Shown one piece after another: positions 18,986 to 27,652 of a stretch of DNA of 64,000 bases (position 1 is its first letter; each line of letters starts with the position of its first letter). Location: positions 183,559-247,558 of the forward strand of contig CAWEQW010000012.1 in assembly GCA_963811365.1 (NCBI GenBank), written 5' to 3'. The DNA comes from CAWEQW01 sp963811365 (lineage in GTDB: Bacteria; Actinomycetota; Actinomycetes; Propionibacteriales; Nocardioidaceae). A program made the translations under genes and the position numbers. The notes beneath the pieces are model-generated. The model was not told the DNA's origin, made no database searches, and saw only the letters and a program-made list of their open reading frames with translations.

Positions 18986-20074
18986 ATGGGTCGGGTGACC
19001 GACGCCGAGAACGCCCTGCAGGACGCCGTCGCGGCCGTGCGGCCACCCGGCGCCGCCGCGATGCGTGCGGCGCGGGCCCGGCAGGCGCAGCTGACCAAGC
19101 CGCCCGGCGCCCTCGGAGCCCTGGAGGCGGCCTCGGTGCAGCTCGCCGGCATCCAGCACCGTTGCCCGCCGGATGCGCTGCGCCGCCCGGTCGTCGCGGT
19201 CTTCGCCGGCGACCACGGGGTGCACGCGCAGGGCGTCACGGCGTGGCCGCAGGAGGTCACCGCCACGATGGTGGCGAACATCCGCGCCGGTGGTGCCGCG
19301 GTCAACGTGCTCGCCCGCCAGGCCGGTGCCGACGTGCTGGTCGTCGACATGGGCGTGGCGGCGGCCCTGGAGCCCGGTCCGGGCCTGCTGGACCGCAAGG
19401 TCCGGCCGGGGACCCGGGACCTCGCCACCCGGCCGGCGATGGCCCGCGCGGAGGCGGTGCAGGCCCTGCTGGCCGGAGTGGACGTGGCCCACCGGCTGGC
19501 AGACACGGGATACGACTGCCTGCTGACCGGCGACATGGGGATCGCGAACACGACCCCCTCGGCGGCCCTGGTGGCCGCGTTCACCGGGGCGCGGCCGGCG
19601 GTGGTCACCGGGCGCGGCACCGGCGTCGACGACGCCACCCTGGCCCGCAAGGTGGCCGTCGTCGAGCGTGCCCTGCGGGACCGGCCGCCCGGCGACGACC
19701 CCGTGCAGACCCTCGCCTCGCTCGGCGGGTTCGAGCACGCCGGGCTGGCCGGGCTGGTGCTCGGCGCCGCCGCCCGCCGGGTCCCGGTCGTGCTGGACGG
19801 CGTGATCGCCGGCGCCGCGGCCCTGGTCGCCCGGGCGATCGCCCCCGCGGCGATCGGCTCCTGCTTCGCGGGCCACCGCAGCGTCGAGCCCGGCCACGCC
19901 GTCGCGCTCGAGCGGCTCGGGCTGCGGCCCCTGGTCGACCTCGACCTCCGGCTCGGCGAGGGCACCGGCGCGGTGCTCGCGTTCGGCATCGTGGAGGCGG
20001 CCGGCGCGACGCTGCGCGAGATGGCCACGTTCGACTCCGCCGGGGTCGCGCACAAGGACGACGCCGCCCGATGA
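18986..20074 (+). CDS. cobT: nicotinate-nucleotide-dimethylbenzimidazole phosphoribosyltransferase
   Basis: About 362 aa. Adds the lower-ligand ribotide (alpha-ribazole phosphate) in cobalamin assembly. Recognisable CobT segments: LTKPPGALGALE, VVAVFAGDHGVHAQGVT, RAGGAAVNVLARQAGA, LLTGDMGIANTTPSAAL, VTGRGTGVDD and the end RLGEGTGAVLAF containing the catalytic Glu. Alternative starts are GTG 18980 and GTG 18995; no SD decides between them. The stop overlaps the next gene (ATGA), linking tetrapyrrole genes. No cobalamin riboswitch fits in the short upstream gap. Confidence 0.92.
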   Translation: MGRVTDAENALQDAVAAVRPPGAAAMRAARARQAQLTKPPGALGALEAASVQLAGIQHRCPPDALRRPVVAVFAGDHGVHAQGVTAWPQEVTATMVANIRAGGAAVNVLARQAGADVLVVDMGVAAALEPGPGLLDRKVRPGTRDLATRPAMARAEAVQALLAGVDVAHRLADTGYDCLLTGDMGIANTTPSAALVAAFTGARPAVVTGRGTGVDDATLARKVAVVERALRDRPPGDDPVQTLASLGGFEHAGLAGLVLGAAARRVPVVLDGVIAGAAALVARAIAPAAIGSCFAGHRSVEPGHAVALERLGLRPLVDLDLRLGEGTGAVLAFGIVEAAGATLREMATFDSAGVAHKDDAAR

Positions 20075-21306
20075 GCGCCGAGCACCCGCCGTACCCGGCA
20101 GGCCTCCGGCTCGGCGGTCGCCGGGTGCTCGTGGTGGGCGGCGGCCGGGTGGCGCAGCGCCGGGTTCCCCGGCTGATCTCCGCCGGGGCGCGGGTGGTCG
20201 TGGTCTCCCCGGAGGTCACGCCGGCGGTGGAGGGGCTGGCCGGCTCCGGAGAGGTCGCGTGGGTACGGCGCCGCTTCGAGACCGGGGACGTCGACGGCGC
20301 CTGGTACGTCATCGCGGCGACCGACGACCCGGCCTGCAACCAGGCGGTCAGCGAGGAGGCCGAGCGGCAGCGGGTGTTCTGCGTGCGGGCCGACGACGCG
20401 TCGATGGCGAGCGCCTGGACACCCGCTGTGGGCCGGCACGCCGGGGTCACCGTCGCGGTGCTCGGCAACCGGGAGCCGCAGCGCTCGGCGGCCGTGCGTG
20501 ACGAGATCATCGCCGGGCTGCGCGACGGGGTCATCCACGCCGACGCGCACCGGGACCGGACCCCCGGCGTCGTGCTGGTCGGCGGCGGCCCCGGCGACCC
20601 CGACCTCGTGACGATCGCCGCCCGGCGCGCGCTGAGCGAGGCGGACGTGGTCGTCACCGACCGGCTGGCGCCGCGCGAGCTGCTGGAGGAGCTGCCCTCG
20701 AACGTGGAGCTGGTGGACGTGACGAAGCTGCCGCGCGGCCGGGCGGCCGCGCAGGAGGAGATCAACCGGGTGATCGTCGAGCGGGCCCGGCAGGGCCAGC
20801 GCGTGGTGCGCTTCAAGGGCGGCGACTCGTTCGTGTTCGGCCGCGGCTACGAGGAGGCGATCGCCTGCGCGGAGGCCGGCGTGCCGTGCACGGTGGTCCC
20901 CGGCCTCACCAGCGCGATCTCGGTGCCGGCGGTCGCCGGGATCCCGGTCACGCACCGCGGGGTGGCCCACGAGTTCACGGTCGTCTCGGGCCACCTGCCG
21001 CCGGACCATCCGGACTCGCTGGTGAACTGGGACGCGGTGGCGGCGATGCGTGGGACGGTCGTGCTGTTGATGGCGGTGCAGAACCTCCCGCACATCGCCG
21101 ACCGGCTGGTCGCCGGCGGGCGGGCGCCGAGGACGCCCGTTGCCGTGGTGTCCGAGGGCACGATGCCGGGGGAGCGCACCGTGCTCAGCTCGCTGGCCTC
21201 GGTCCGCGAGGACCTGGAGAGGGAGCGGGTCCGGCCGCCGGCGATCGTGGTGGTCGGCGACGTCGTCGCGGTGGCGAACCGGGACCGGTACCCGTGGCCC
21301 GGCTGA
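20071..21306 (+). CDS. bifunctional siroheme synthase (precorrin-2 dehydrogenase/uroporphyrinogen-III C-methyltransferase)
   Basis: 411 aa. Residues about 10-150 form a CysG-type N-terminal Rossmann domain (RVLVVGGGRVAQRRVPRLI) for precorrin-2 oxidation/ferrochelation. Residues about 160-400 are a SAM-dependent uroporphyrinogen-III methyltransferase (VVLVGGGPGDPDLVTIAA, VVRFKGGDSFVFGRGYEE, TVVPGLTSAISVPAVAGIP). Siroheme is the cofactor of sulfite and nitrite reductases. Shorter than E. coli CysG (457 aa) but with both domains. The ATG at 20071 overlaps the cobT stop. Confidence 0.9.
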   Translation: MSAEHPPYPAGLRLGGRRVLVVGGGRVAQRRVPRLISAGARVVVVSPEVTPAVEGLAGSGEVAWVRRRFETGDVDGAWYVIAATDDPACNQAVSEEAERQRVFCVRADDASMASAWTPAVGRHAGVTVAVLGNREPQRSAAVRDEIIAGLRDGVIHADAHRDRTPGVVLVGGGPGDPDLVTIAARRALSEADVVVTDRLAPRELLEELPSNVELVDVTKLPRGRAAAQEEINRVIVERARQGQRVVRFKGGDSFVFGRGYEEAIACAEAGVPCTVVPGLTSAISVPAVAGIPVTHRGVAHEFTVVSGHLPPDHPDSLVNWDAVAAMRGTVVLLMAVQNLPHIADRLVAGGRAPRTPVAVVSEGTMPGERTVLSSLASVREDLERERVRPPAIVVVGDVVAVANRDRYPWPG

Positions 21307-22169
21307 CCGAGGTCGCGGACCCGGCGGACCCGCGGCTGGCCGACTACCGCGACCTGCGCGACGTCGAGCTCCGCAAGCACCTGGAGACCGAGCACGGCCT
21401 GTTCCTCGCAGAGGGCGAGAAGGTGGTCCGCCGAGCCGTCGAGGCGGGCTTCCCGGTGCGGTCGTTGCTGATGGCGCCGCGCTGGCTGGCCGGGCTCGCC
21501 GACGTCCTGGCCCGCACCGGGGCACCCTGCTACGTCGTCTCGGAGGAGCTGGCCGAGCAGGTCACCGGCTTCCACGTGCACCGGGGGGCGCTCGCGTCCC
21601 TGGAGCGGCTGCCGCTGCCCTCGGTGGAGCAGGTCCTGGCCGGGGCGCGGACCGTCGCGGTGGGCGAGGACGTCGTCGAGCACACCACCGCGGGGCGCGA
21701 CGAGACTCCCCCGGCTCGGGTTGCCGTCCTGGTCGACCTGGTGGACCACGCGAACGTGGGCGCCGCGATGCGCAATGCTGCGGCGTTGGGGGTTGGAGCG
21801 GTCCTGCTGTCTCCACGGTGCGCGGACCCGCTGTACAGGCGTGCCGTCAAGGTGTCGATGGGTGCGGTGTTCGGGGTGCCGTGGACTCGGCTGTGGGACT
21901 GGCCGGCCGATCTGCGGCTGCTCAAGGACTCCGGCTACACGGTGGCCGCGATGACGCTGGAGGGCGACTCGACGACCCTTGACGAGCTCGCGGCTCGCGG
22001 TCCCGAGCGGCTGGCGCTGATGTTCGGGACCGAAGGGGCCGGGCTCCCGACGAACGTGAGCAGGGCTGCCGACGTGCGGGTCCGGATCCCGATGGCTGCC
22101 GGGGTGGACTCGCTGAATGTCGCTGCGGCGACGGCGGTGGCGTTCTACGCCACGGCTGCCGCACGGTGA
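21294..22169 (+). CDS. SpoU/TrmH-family RNA 2'-O-methyltransferase
   Basis: 291 aa. An N-terminal substrate-binding domain (FLAEGEKVVRRAVEAGFPV) is followed by the SPOUT knot domain with its three motifs: DHANVGAAMRNAAALGV, MFGTEGAGLP and IPMAAGVDSLNVAAATAVAFY. These bind SAM and carry the catalytic Arg and Asn. The RNA target (rRNA or tRNA) is not evident. The GTG at 21294 lies inside the end of the siroheme synthase gene (13-bp overlap), suggesting coupling. Confidence 0.88.
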   Translation: MARLTEVADPADPRLADYRDLRDVELRKHLETEHGLFLAEGEKVVRRAVEAGFPVRSLLMAPRWLAGLADVLARTGAPCYVVSEELAEQVTGFHVHRGALASLERLPLPSVEQVLAGARTVAVGEDVVEHTTAGRDETPPARVAVLVDLVDHANVGAAMRNAAALGVGAVLLSPRCADPLYRRAVKVSMGAVFGVPWTRLWDWPADLRLLKDSGYTVAAMTLEGDSTTLDELAARGPERLALMFGTEGAGLPTNVSRAADVRVRIPMAAGVDSLNVAAATAVAFYATAAAR

Positions 22170-22265
22170 CCACGCTCGTGCGGGCCATCCGGGTGAGCTC
22201 GCGCGGGCGCGCCGCGGCCGTGGCCCGCCACGTCGCGGCCCGGCGAGCGGGGCCCGCGACCTGGC

Positions 22266-22850
22266 TCAGCCGACGGCCGGCGACACCGGCCAGTCCTCCG
22301 GATAGCCAGGCTCGGACGCGTCCGCGGCCTTGAACAGCCTCTTGCGGGTGCGCTTGTTGAGCCGGTCACCGAACACCGTGCCGTTGCAGTGGTCGGTCTC
22401 GTGCTGCAGGCAGCGCGCCAGCAGCCCCCGACCGCCGTACCGCACGGGCTCGCCGTCGAGGCCCTGCCCCTCCACGACCGCGTAGTCGGGCCGCGGGCAG
22501 CCGATGAACGCGCCGGGCAGCGAGAGGCAGCCCTCGTCGTCGTCGTCGAGCTTGCGGTCGCGGCCCTGCGGCAGCAACAGCTCCGGGTTGCAGACCACCC
22601 CGGTCCGATGGGTGTCGGTGTCGTCGGGGCAGTCGAAGACGAACACCGCTCGGTCGACCCCGATCTGGCACGCCGCGAGCCCCACCCCGTCGGCGGCGTA
22701 CATCGTCGCGGCCAGGTCGGCCACCAGGGTGCGCAGGTCGTCGTCGAACGCCGTGATCGGCTCCTGCTTGCGGTGCATGACCGGCGCGCCCCACCGGACG
22801 ATCGGGCGCACCGTCCCGCCGTCGGGCAACGGCGCTGAGCGGCTCGGCAT
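22266..22850 (-). CDS. def: peptide deformylase
   Basis: 194 aa. Removes the formyl group from nascent N-terminal Met. All three family motifs are intact: GVGLAACQIG (motif 1), EGCLSLPG (motif 2, metal-binding Cys) and QHETDHCNG (motif 3, HExxH). ATG 22850. The C-terminal extension is basic (LNKRTRKRLFKAADA). Convergent with the SpoU gene; no fmt gene is adjacent, so it may be an additional deformylase rather than the housekeeping copy. Confidence 0.92.
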   Translation of the reverse strand: MPSRSAPLPDGGTVRPIVRWGAPVMHRKQEPITAFDDDLRTLVADLAATMYAADGVGLAACQIGVDRAVFVFDCPDDTDTHRTGVVCNPELLLPQGRDRKLDDDDEGCLSLPGAFIGCPRPDYAVVEGQGLDGEPVRYGGRGLLARCLQHETDHCNGTVFGDRLNKRTRKRLFKAADASEPGYPEDWPVSPAVG

Positions 22851-22961
22851 GCGGCCGATCCTAGATCGTGCGACCGGCGGGGCTCGGGCCGGCCAGCCGC
22901 TGTCAGCGGGGAGCCCGGGAGGCGCTGTCGAGAAGCCGTAACTGCCAGTTGCAGTGCAGGC

Positions 22962-23187
22962 ATGCTGCTCCGGAGCCGCCCCGGCCCGCGTCTGTCCGAC
23001 CCCGTCGGGCTGGTGATCGCCGCCCCGTGCGAGGCGCTGGAGGTCACCCCCGCGCTGCTCGAGCAGGCCGGCGTCCGCGTCCACCACGACCGGCCGCCGA
23101 TGGTCCAGCCGGCCGCTGCGGCGGCAGATCCAGCAGCTGGTGATCGCCCGGCGGCTGCTGGGAAGGACGTCGGCCGAGCTGACCTGA
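22962..23187 (+). pseudogene. possible small frameshifted ORF of unknown function
   Basis: An ATG at 22962 opens a frame (ending HHDRPPMVQP) that looks coding by its GC-rich third positions. A second frame from about 23113 continues plausibly (LRRQIQQLVIARRLLGRT) to a stop at 23185. One base offset near 23110 would join them into a protein of about 75 aa. No family is recognised and no SD is visible. Could equally be non-coding spacer between def and the next membrane-protein gene. Confidence 0.25.
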
Positions 23188-23249
23188 CGCGACCTGACGT
23201 GGCCGGCGGATCGGCGCCCTCAGCCGGGCCGCTCGGGCACGATGACGGC

Positions 23250-23888
23250 ATGAAGCTCTACGCCGACATCCCCGTGCACCGCGCCCGCCAGCTGGTCGGG
23301 GACCTGTTCCTCGTCGTGTGGGTGGTGGTCTGGGTCAAGGTAGCCCTCGTCGTGCACGACGCCACGATGGCGCTGGCCGCGCCCGGGCGCGAGATCGCCA
23401 GCGCAGGGGACGGGCTGGCCGGCCGGCTCCGCGATGCCGGGTCGGCGGTCGGCGGGCTGCCGCTGGTCGGGAGCCGGGTCCGGGCGCCGTTCGAGGGGGC
23501 CGGCGACGCGGCCGCGCAGATCGCCCGCGCCGGAACCGCCCAGGTCGCCGCCGTGCAGCACCTCGCGTTCTGGTTGGGCGTGGCGGTCGCCGCGGTGCCG
23601 ATCCTGCTGCTGGCGCTGGTCTACCTGCCGTTCCGGTTGCGGTTCGCGCGGGAGGCCACGGCCGGCCAGCGGTTCATCGACTCGACGGCGGACCTGCACC
23701 TGTTCGCGCTCCGGGCGATGGCTCACCAGCCGATGCACCGCCTGGCGCGGGTCAGCGACGACCCGGTCGCCGCCTGGCTGGGCGGCGAGGAGGACGTCGT
23801 ACGACGGCTGGCGGTCCTCGAGCTGCACGACGTCGGGCTGTCGCCTCCTGCGGGCACGGAGCGGCAGGCCGCCGCGCCCACGTTATGA
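23250..23888 (+). CDS. membrane protein of unknown function
   Basis: 212 aa. Two clear hydrophobic helices: one near the N-terminus (LVGDLFLVVWVVVWVKVALVV) and one around residues 108-130 (FWLGVAVAAVPILLLALVYL). Between them is an Ala/Gly-rich segment of about 75 aa. The C-terminal third is soluble and basic, including LHLFALRAMAHQPMHRLARV. No enzymatic motif recognised. Start chosen at ATG 23250 because the hydrophobic segment and good codon bias begin there. Confidence 0.65.
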   Translation: MKLYADIPVHRARQLVGDLFLVVWVVVWVKVALVVHDATMALAAPGREIASAGDGLAGRLRDAGSAVGGLPLVGSRVRAPFEGAGDAAAQIARAGTAQVAAVQHLAFWLGVAVAAVPILLLALVYLPFRLRFAREATAGQRFIDSTADLHLFALRAMAHQPMHRLARVSDDPVAAWLGGEEDVVRRLAVLELHDVGLSPPAGTERQAAAPTL

Positions 23889-23917
23889 AACCGGCTCCGC
23901 CGGGCAAAGACCTCATC

Positions 23918-24742
23918 ATGAGCGTCCCCCATCTGGTCCTGAACAACGGCGTCGAGATCCCGCAGCTCGGCTTCGGCGTCTTCAAGGTCCCCCACGACGA
24001 GACGAAGCAGGCGGTCGCCGCCGCGCTCGACGCCGGCTACCGGCACGTCGACACCGCCAGGCTCTACGAGAACGAGGAGGGCGTCGGCGAGGCGATCCGG
24101 GAGTCCGGCCTCGACCGCGACGCGGTCTTCGTCACCACCAAGGTCTGGAACGACGACCACGGCTACGACGCGACGCTGCGGGCGTTCGACGCCAGCATGA
24201 AGCGGCTCGGCCTCGACGTCCTCGACCTGTACCTGATCCACTGGCCGCAGCCCGGACGCGACCAGTACGTCGAGACCTGGCGAGCCCTGGAGCGGCTGTA
24301 CCTCGACGGCCGGGTCCGCGCCATCGGGGTCTCCAACTTCGCGCCGACCCACCTGCGCAGGCTGCTCGACGGCTCCGAGGTCGTGCCGGTCATCAACCAG
24401 GTCGAGCTGCACCCCTACCTCCAGCAGGAGGAGGTGCGTCGGGTCGACGACGAGCTCGGGATCCTCACCGAGGCCTGGAGCCCGATCGCGAAGGGCGGCG
24501 AGCTGCTGTCGGAGGACGTCCTGCTGTCGCTGGCCGACAAGCACGGCCGGACCCCCGCACAGGTCGTGCTCCGCTGGCACGTCCAGCTGGGCAACGTGGT
24601 GATCCCCAAGTCGGTGACCCCGTCGCGGATGAAGGAGAACCTCGACGTCTTCGGCTTCGACCTCGATGACGACGACCTGGCCGCGATCGCCGGGCTCGAG
24701 CGGGACGGCCGCACCGGCCCGCACCCGGACCACTTCGGCTGA
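23918..24742 (+). CDS. aldo/keto reductase
   Basis: 274-aa AKR5-type enzyme (2,5-diketogluconate reductase-like). The catalytic tetrad is recognisable: Asp/Tyr in YRHVDTARLYENEEGVG, Lys in VFVTTKVWND and His in DLYLIHWPQP. NADPH-site motifs include AIGVSNFAPTHLRRLL, INQVELHPYLQQ and VVIPKSVTPSRMKENLDVF. Start ATG 23918 (MSVPHLV). Substrate not predictable. Convergent with galK, with about 75 bp between. Confidence 0.9.
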   Translation: MSVPHLVLNNGVEIPQLGFGVFKVPHDETKQAVAAALDAGYRHVDTARLYENEEGVGEAIRESGLDRDAVFVTTKVWNDDHGYDATLRAFDASMKRLGLDVLDLYLIHWPQPGRDQYVETWRALERLYLDGRVRAIGVSNFAPTHLRRLLDGSEVVPVINQVELHPYLQQEEVRRVDDELGILTEAWSPIAKGGELLSEDVLLSLADKHGRTPAQVVLRWHVQLGNVVIPKSVTPSRMKENLDVFGFDLDDDDLAAIAGLERDGRTGPHPDHFG

Positions 24743-24817
24743 GGACCGCCGAGCAGCGTCGGCAGCGCATCGTCGAGGCGCTCGACGACGATGTCCGGCC
24801 GTCGAGGCGGGGCGGGC

Positions 24818-26005
24818 TCAGCAGACCTGCCGGGCACCGGTGGACGGCGGAGCGGTCAGGAAGCCCGGGGCGGCCCAGCCGGCCGAGCCGAACGCCTCGG
24901 CCACCGCCTCCGTCACCGGCCGCACGTCCTCGTGGCGGACCAGCGCGATCGCCGACCCTCCGAAGCCGCCTCCGGTCATCCGGGCCCCCAGAGCACCGTG
25001 CCGCAGGGCGGTGTCGACCACGAGGTCGAGCTCCGGGCAGGACACCTCGTAGTCGTCGCGCAACGAGGCGTGCGAGGCGCAGAAGGTCTGGCCGAGCGCC
25101 TCGTAGGCGTGCGCCTCGATCTGCTCGACCGCCTCGACGACGCGGACGATCTCGGCGAGCACGTGCCGGACCCTGCGGTGCACCCGGGGGTCGGTGATCT
25201 CGCGCAGCGCGGCGTCGGGGTCCGCCACGTCGCGAAGCACCCCCACGCCGAGGAGCGCCGCAGCCTCCTCGCAGTCGGCGCGACGGGCCTGGTAGCCGCC
25301 GTCGTTCAGGGAGTGCGACGCCCGGGTGTCCACGACGAGCAGGTCGACGCCGGCCGCCCGCGGGTCCCACGGGACCTGGAACGTCGACCAGTCCCGGCAG
25401 TCGAGGAGCAGGGCGTGCGCGGGCTTTCCGAGCATCGCGATCATCTGGTCCATCCCGCCGGTCGGAGCCCCGGCGACCTCGGCCTCCGCGCGCATGCAGG
25501 CCCTGACCAGCCGGCCCCGCAGCCCGTCGTCCGGCTCGACCCCACCGAGTGTGCAGGCCGCCAGCGCCACGGAGCACTCCAGCGCCGCCGAGCTGGACAG
25601 CCCGGCGCCGACCGGGACCCGGCTGTCGACGACGACGTCCATGCCGGGCACGTCGATCCCGTCCTCGCGCAATGCCCAGAGCACCCCGCCGGCGTAGCCG
25701 ACCCAGCCCTCGACCTGCCCGGGGCCGAGGCGGTCGACGGGGCCCTCGAACGGTCGGTCCTCCTGCAGGCTCGCGAGCGTGACCCGCCCGTCGCTGCGCG
25801 GCGCCACCGCGGCGTACGTCGCGTGCGGAAGGGCGATCGGCAGGCAGAGGCCGCCGTTGTAGTCGGTGTGCTCCCCGATCAGGTTGACCCGCCCCGGCGC
25901 GGCGAACACGCCGACCGGCTCACGACCGTGGACCCGTGCGAAGTGGTCGGCGAGTCCGGAGGCGAGGGCCGCCGGCTCTCCGGCGTCGAGGCTGTCGAGA
26001 GGCAT
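24818..26005 (-). CDS. galK: galactokinase
   Basis: 395 aa GHMP kinase phosphorylating galactose in the Leloir pathway. Signature APGRVNLIGEHTDYNGG at about residues 36-52, ATP-binding motif VPVGAGLSSSAALE near residue 130 and motif 3 GARMTGGGFGGSAIAL near 345. The catalytic Asp is in GMDQMIAMLG. No galT or galE adjoins it. Start ATG 26005, divergent from guaB1 with about 124 bp between. Confidence 0.93.
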   Translation of the reverse strand: MPLDSLDAGEPAALASGLADHFARVHGREPVGVFAAPGRVNLIGEHTDYNGGLCLPIALPHATYAAVAPRSDGRVTLASLQEDRPFEGPVDRLGPGQVEGWVGYAGGVLWALREDGIDVPGMDVVVDSRVPVGAGLSSSAALECSVALAACTLGGVEPDDGLRGRLVRACMRAEAEVAGAPTGGMDQMIAMLGKPAHALLLDCRDWSTFQVPWDPRAAGVDLLVVDTRASHSLNDGGYQARRADCEEAAALLGVGVLRDVADPDAALREITDPRVHRRVRHVLAEIVRVVEAVEQIEAHAYEALGQTFCASHASLRDDYEVSCPELDLVVDTALRHGALGARMTGGGFGGSAIALVRHEDVRPVTEAVAEAFGSAGWAAPGFLTAPPSTGARQVC

Positions 26006-26114
26006 GGCCTCACCCTACGGGCGGGCGCGTCGGCACATTTCTCCGAGAGCGCCCACGGTCGTGGTGAGCGACCCCGCGACGCTGCGCCGGGCGGTCGCGT
26101 CCCGCGGCCTCGTG

Positions 26115-26120
26115 TAGCAT
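26115..26120 (+). promoter_or_regulatory. putative -10 box of guaB1
   Basis: TAGCAT lies 9 bp before the GTG at 26130. No SD sequence precedes the start, suggesting a leaderless mRNA. Motif-only evidence. Confidence 0.35.
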
Positions 26121-26129
26121 CGTGACCTC

Positions 26130-27566
26130 GTGCGCTTCCTCAACGACTTCACGCCCCCGTACGAGCTGACCTACGACGACGTCTTCATGGTGCCGCGTCG
26201 CTCCGACGTGGCGTCCCGCTACGACGTGGACCTCTCCACCAGCGACGGCACGGGTACGTCGATCCCGCTCGTGGTCTCCAACATGACCGCGGTCTCCGGA
26301 CGCAGGATGGCCGAGACCGTCGCGCGTCGTGGCGCGATCAGCGTGGTCCCGCAGGACATCCCGATGCCGGTCCTGCGCGACGTGGTGTCCTGGGTGAAGG
26401 CGCGGCACCTCGTCTTCGACACCCCGATCACGCTCAGCCCGCACCAGACCGTCGGAGAGGCGCTGGCCCTGCTGCCCAAGCGGGCGCACCGGATGGCCGT
26501 GGTGGTCGAGGACGAGCTGCCGGTCGGTGTGGTCACCGAGGACGACTGCCTCGGCGTGGACCGGTTCACCCAGGTGCACCAGGTGATGACCGTCTCGCCG
26601 CTGACCCTGCCGGACACCGTCGAGCCGCGCCAGGCGTTCGAGCTGCTGGAGCAGGCCCGTCGCCGGGTCGCGCCGGTCGTCGACTCCGAGGGCCGGCTGG
26701 CGGGTGTCCTGACCCGGACCGCCGCGCTCCGCTCCGCGCTCTACCGCCCCGCGGTCGACGCCGCCGGCCGGCTTCGCGTGGGGGCTGCGCTGGGCGTCAA
26801 CGGCGACGTCGCCGCGAAGGCCGCGGGCCTCCTCGAGGCCGGGGTCGACTGTCTCGTCGTGGACACCGCGCACGGCCACCAGGACCGGATGATGGAGGCG
26901 CTCAAGGCGGTCCGCTCGCTCGCACCCGGCGTGCCGGTGGCGGCGGGCAACGTGGTCTCCGCCGAGGGTGTGCGCGAGCTCGTCTCCGCCGGCGCGGACA
27001 TCGTCAAGGTCGGCGTCGGCCCGGGCGCGATGTGCACGACCCGGATGATGACCGGCGTCGGCCGGCCGCAGTTCTCCGCGGTGCTCGAGGCGGCTGAGGC
27101 GGCCCGCGAGCTCGGCGCCCACGTGTGGGCGGACGGCGGCGTACGGCACCCGCGCGACGTCGCGCTGGCACTCGCCGCAGGCGCGTCGGCGGTGATGATC
27201 GGCTCCTGGTTCGCCGGCACCTACGAGTCGCCCGGCGACCTGCACGTCGACGCCGAGGGTCGGCCCTACAAGGAGAGCTTCGGAATGGCGTCCGCGCGTG
27301 CGGTCGCCCAGCGCACCAGCAGCGAGTCGTCCTTCGACCGGGCCCGCAAGGCGCTCTACGAGGAGGGCATCTCCTCGAGCCGGATGTACCTCGACCGGTC
27401 CCGTCCGGGCGTCGAGGACCTGGTCGACCAGATCTGCGCGGGCGTCCGTTCGGCCTGCACGTACGCCGGCGCGCGCAACCTCGCGGAGCTCTACGACCGC
27501 GCGGTGCTCGGCGTGCAGTCGGCGGCAGGCTTCCACGAGGGTCGGCCGCTGCCGAGCGGCTGGTGA
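26130..27566 (+). CDS. guaB1: GuaB1-family IMP dehydrogenase-related protein (probable GMP reductase type)
   Basis: 478 aa with IMPDH/GMPR barrel architecture. N-terminal part LTYDDVFMVPRRSDV, two CBS domains at about residues 95-210, then the second half of the barrel with GVDCLVVDTAHGHQ, the catalytic-Cys loop VGVGPGAMCTTRMMTGVG, HVWADGGVRHPRDVALALAAG and the flap region. The actinobacterial GuaB1 group has been linked to GMP reductase activity rather than IMP dehydrogenase; the sequence alone does not decide. Starts with GTG 26130, divergent from galK. Confidence 0.85.
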   Translation: MRFLNDFTPPYELTYDDVFMVPRRSDVASRYDVDLSTSDGTGTSIPLVVSNMTAVSGRRMAETVARRGAISVVPQDIPMPVLRDVVSWVKARHLVFDTPITLSPHQTVGEALALLPKRAHRMAVVVEDELPVGVVTEDDCLGVDRFTQVHQVMTVSPLTLPDTVEPRQAFELLEQARRRVAPVVDSEGRLAGVLTRTAALRSALYRPAVDAAGRLRVGAALGVNGDVAAKAAGLLEAGVDCLVVDTAHGHQDRMMEALKAVRSLAPGVPVAAGNVVSAEGVRELVSAGADIVKVGVGPGAMCTTRMMTGVGRPQFSAVLEAAEAARELGAHVWADGGVRHPRDVALALAAGASAVMIGSWFAGTYESPGDLHVDAEGRPYKESFGMASARAVAQRTSSESSFDRARKALYEEGISSSRMYLDRSRPGVEDLVDQICAGVRSACTYAGARNLAELYDRAVLGVQSAAGFHEGRPLPSGW

Positions 27567-27580
27567 CCGCCGGCGAGCCC

Positions 27581-27652
27581 GGTCGGCCCGAGTAGCCCGG
27601 TCAGCCCGGGTAGCCCGGTCAGCCCGAGTAGCCCGGTCAGCCCGAGTAGCTT
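27581..27652. repeat. four tandem copies of an 18-bp repeat
   Basis: Unit close to GGTCAGCCCGAGTAGCCC, copies at 27581-27598, 27599-27616, 27617-27634 and 27635-27652 with one or two changes each. It sits between the guaB1 stop and the convergent CAP gene, whose stop codon (27637-27639) lies in the last unit. Because 18 is a multiple of three, every unit supplies the same in-frame stop on the minus strand. Confidence 0.85.

Noticed and set aside
20071..21306. Cobalamin riboswitch upstream of the cobT/siroheme genes
   Set aside because: The gap before cobT is under 100 bp with no B12-box-like sequence and is shared with the divergent PEBP gene.
24740..24817. Short HAD-hydrolase-like C-terminal piece on the minus strand (IVVERLDDALPTLLGG)
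   Set aside because: About 20 residues between the aldo/keto reductase and galK without a start or upstream domain; too little to call a gene.
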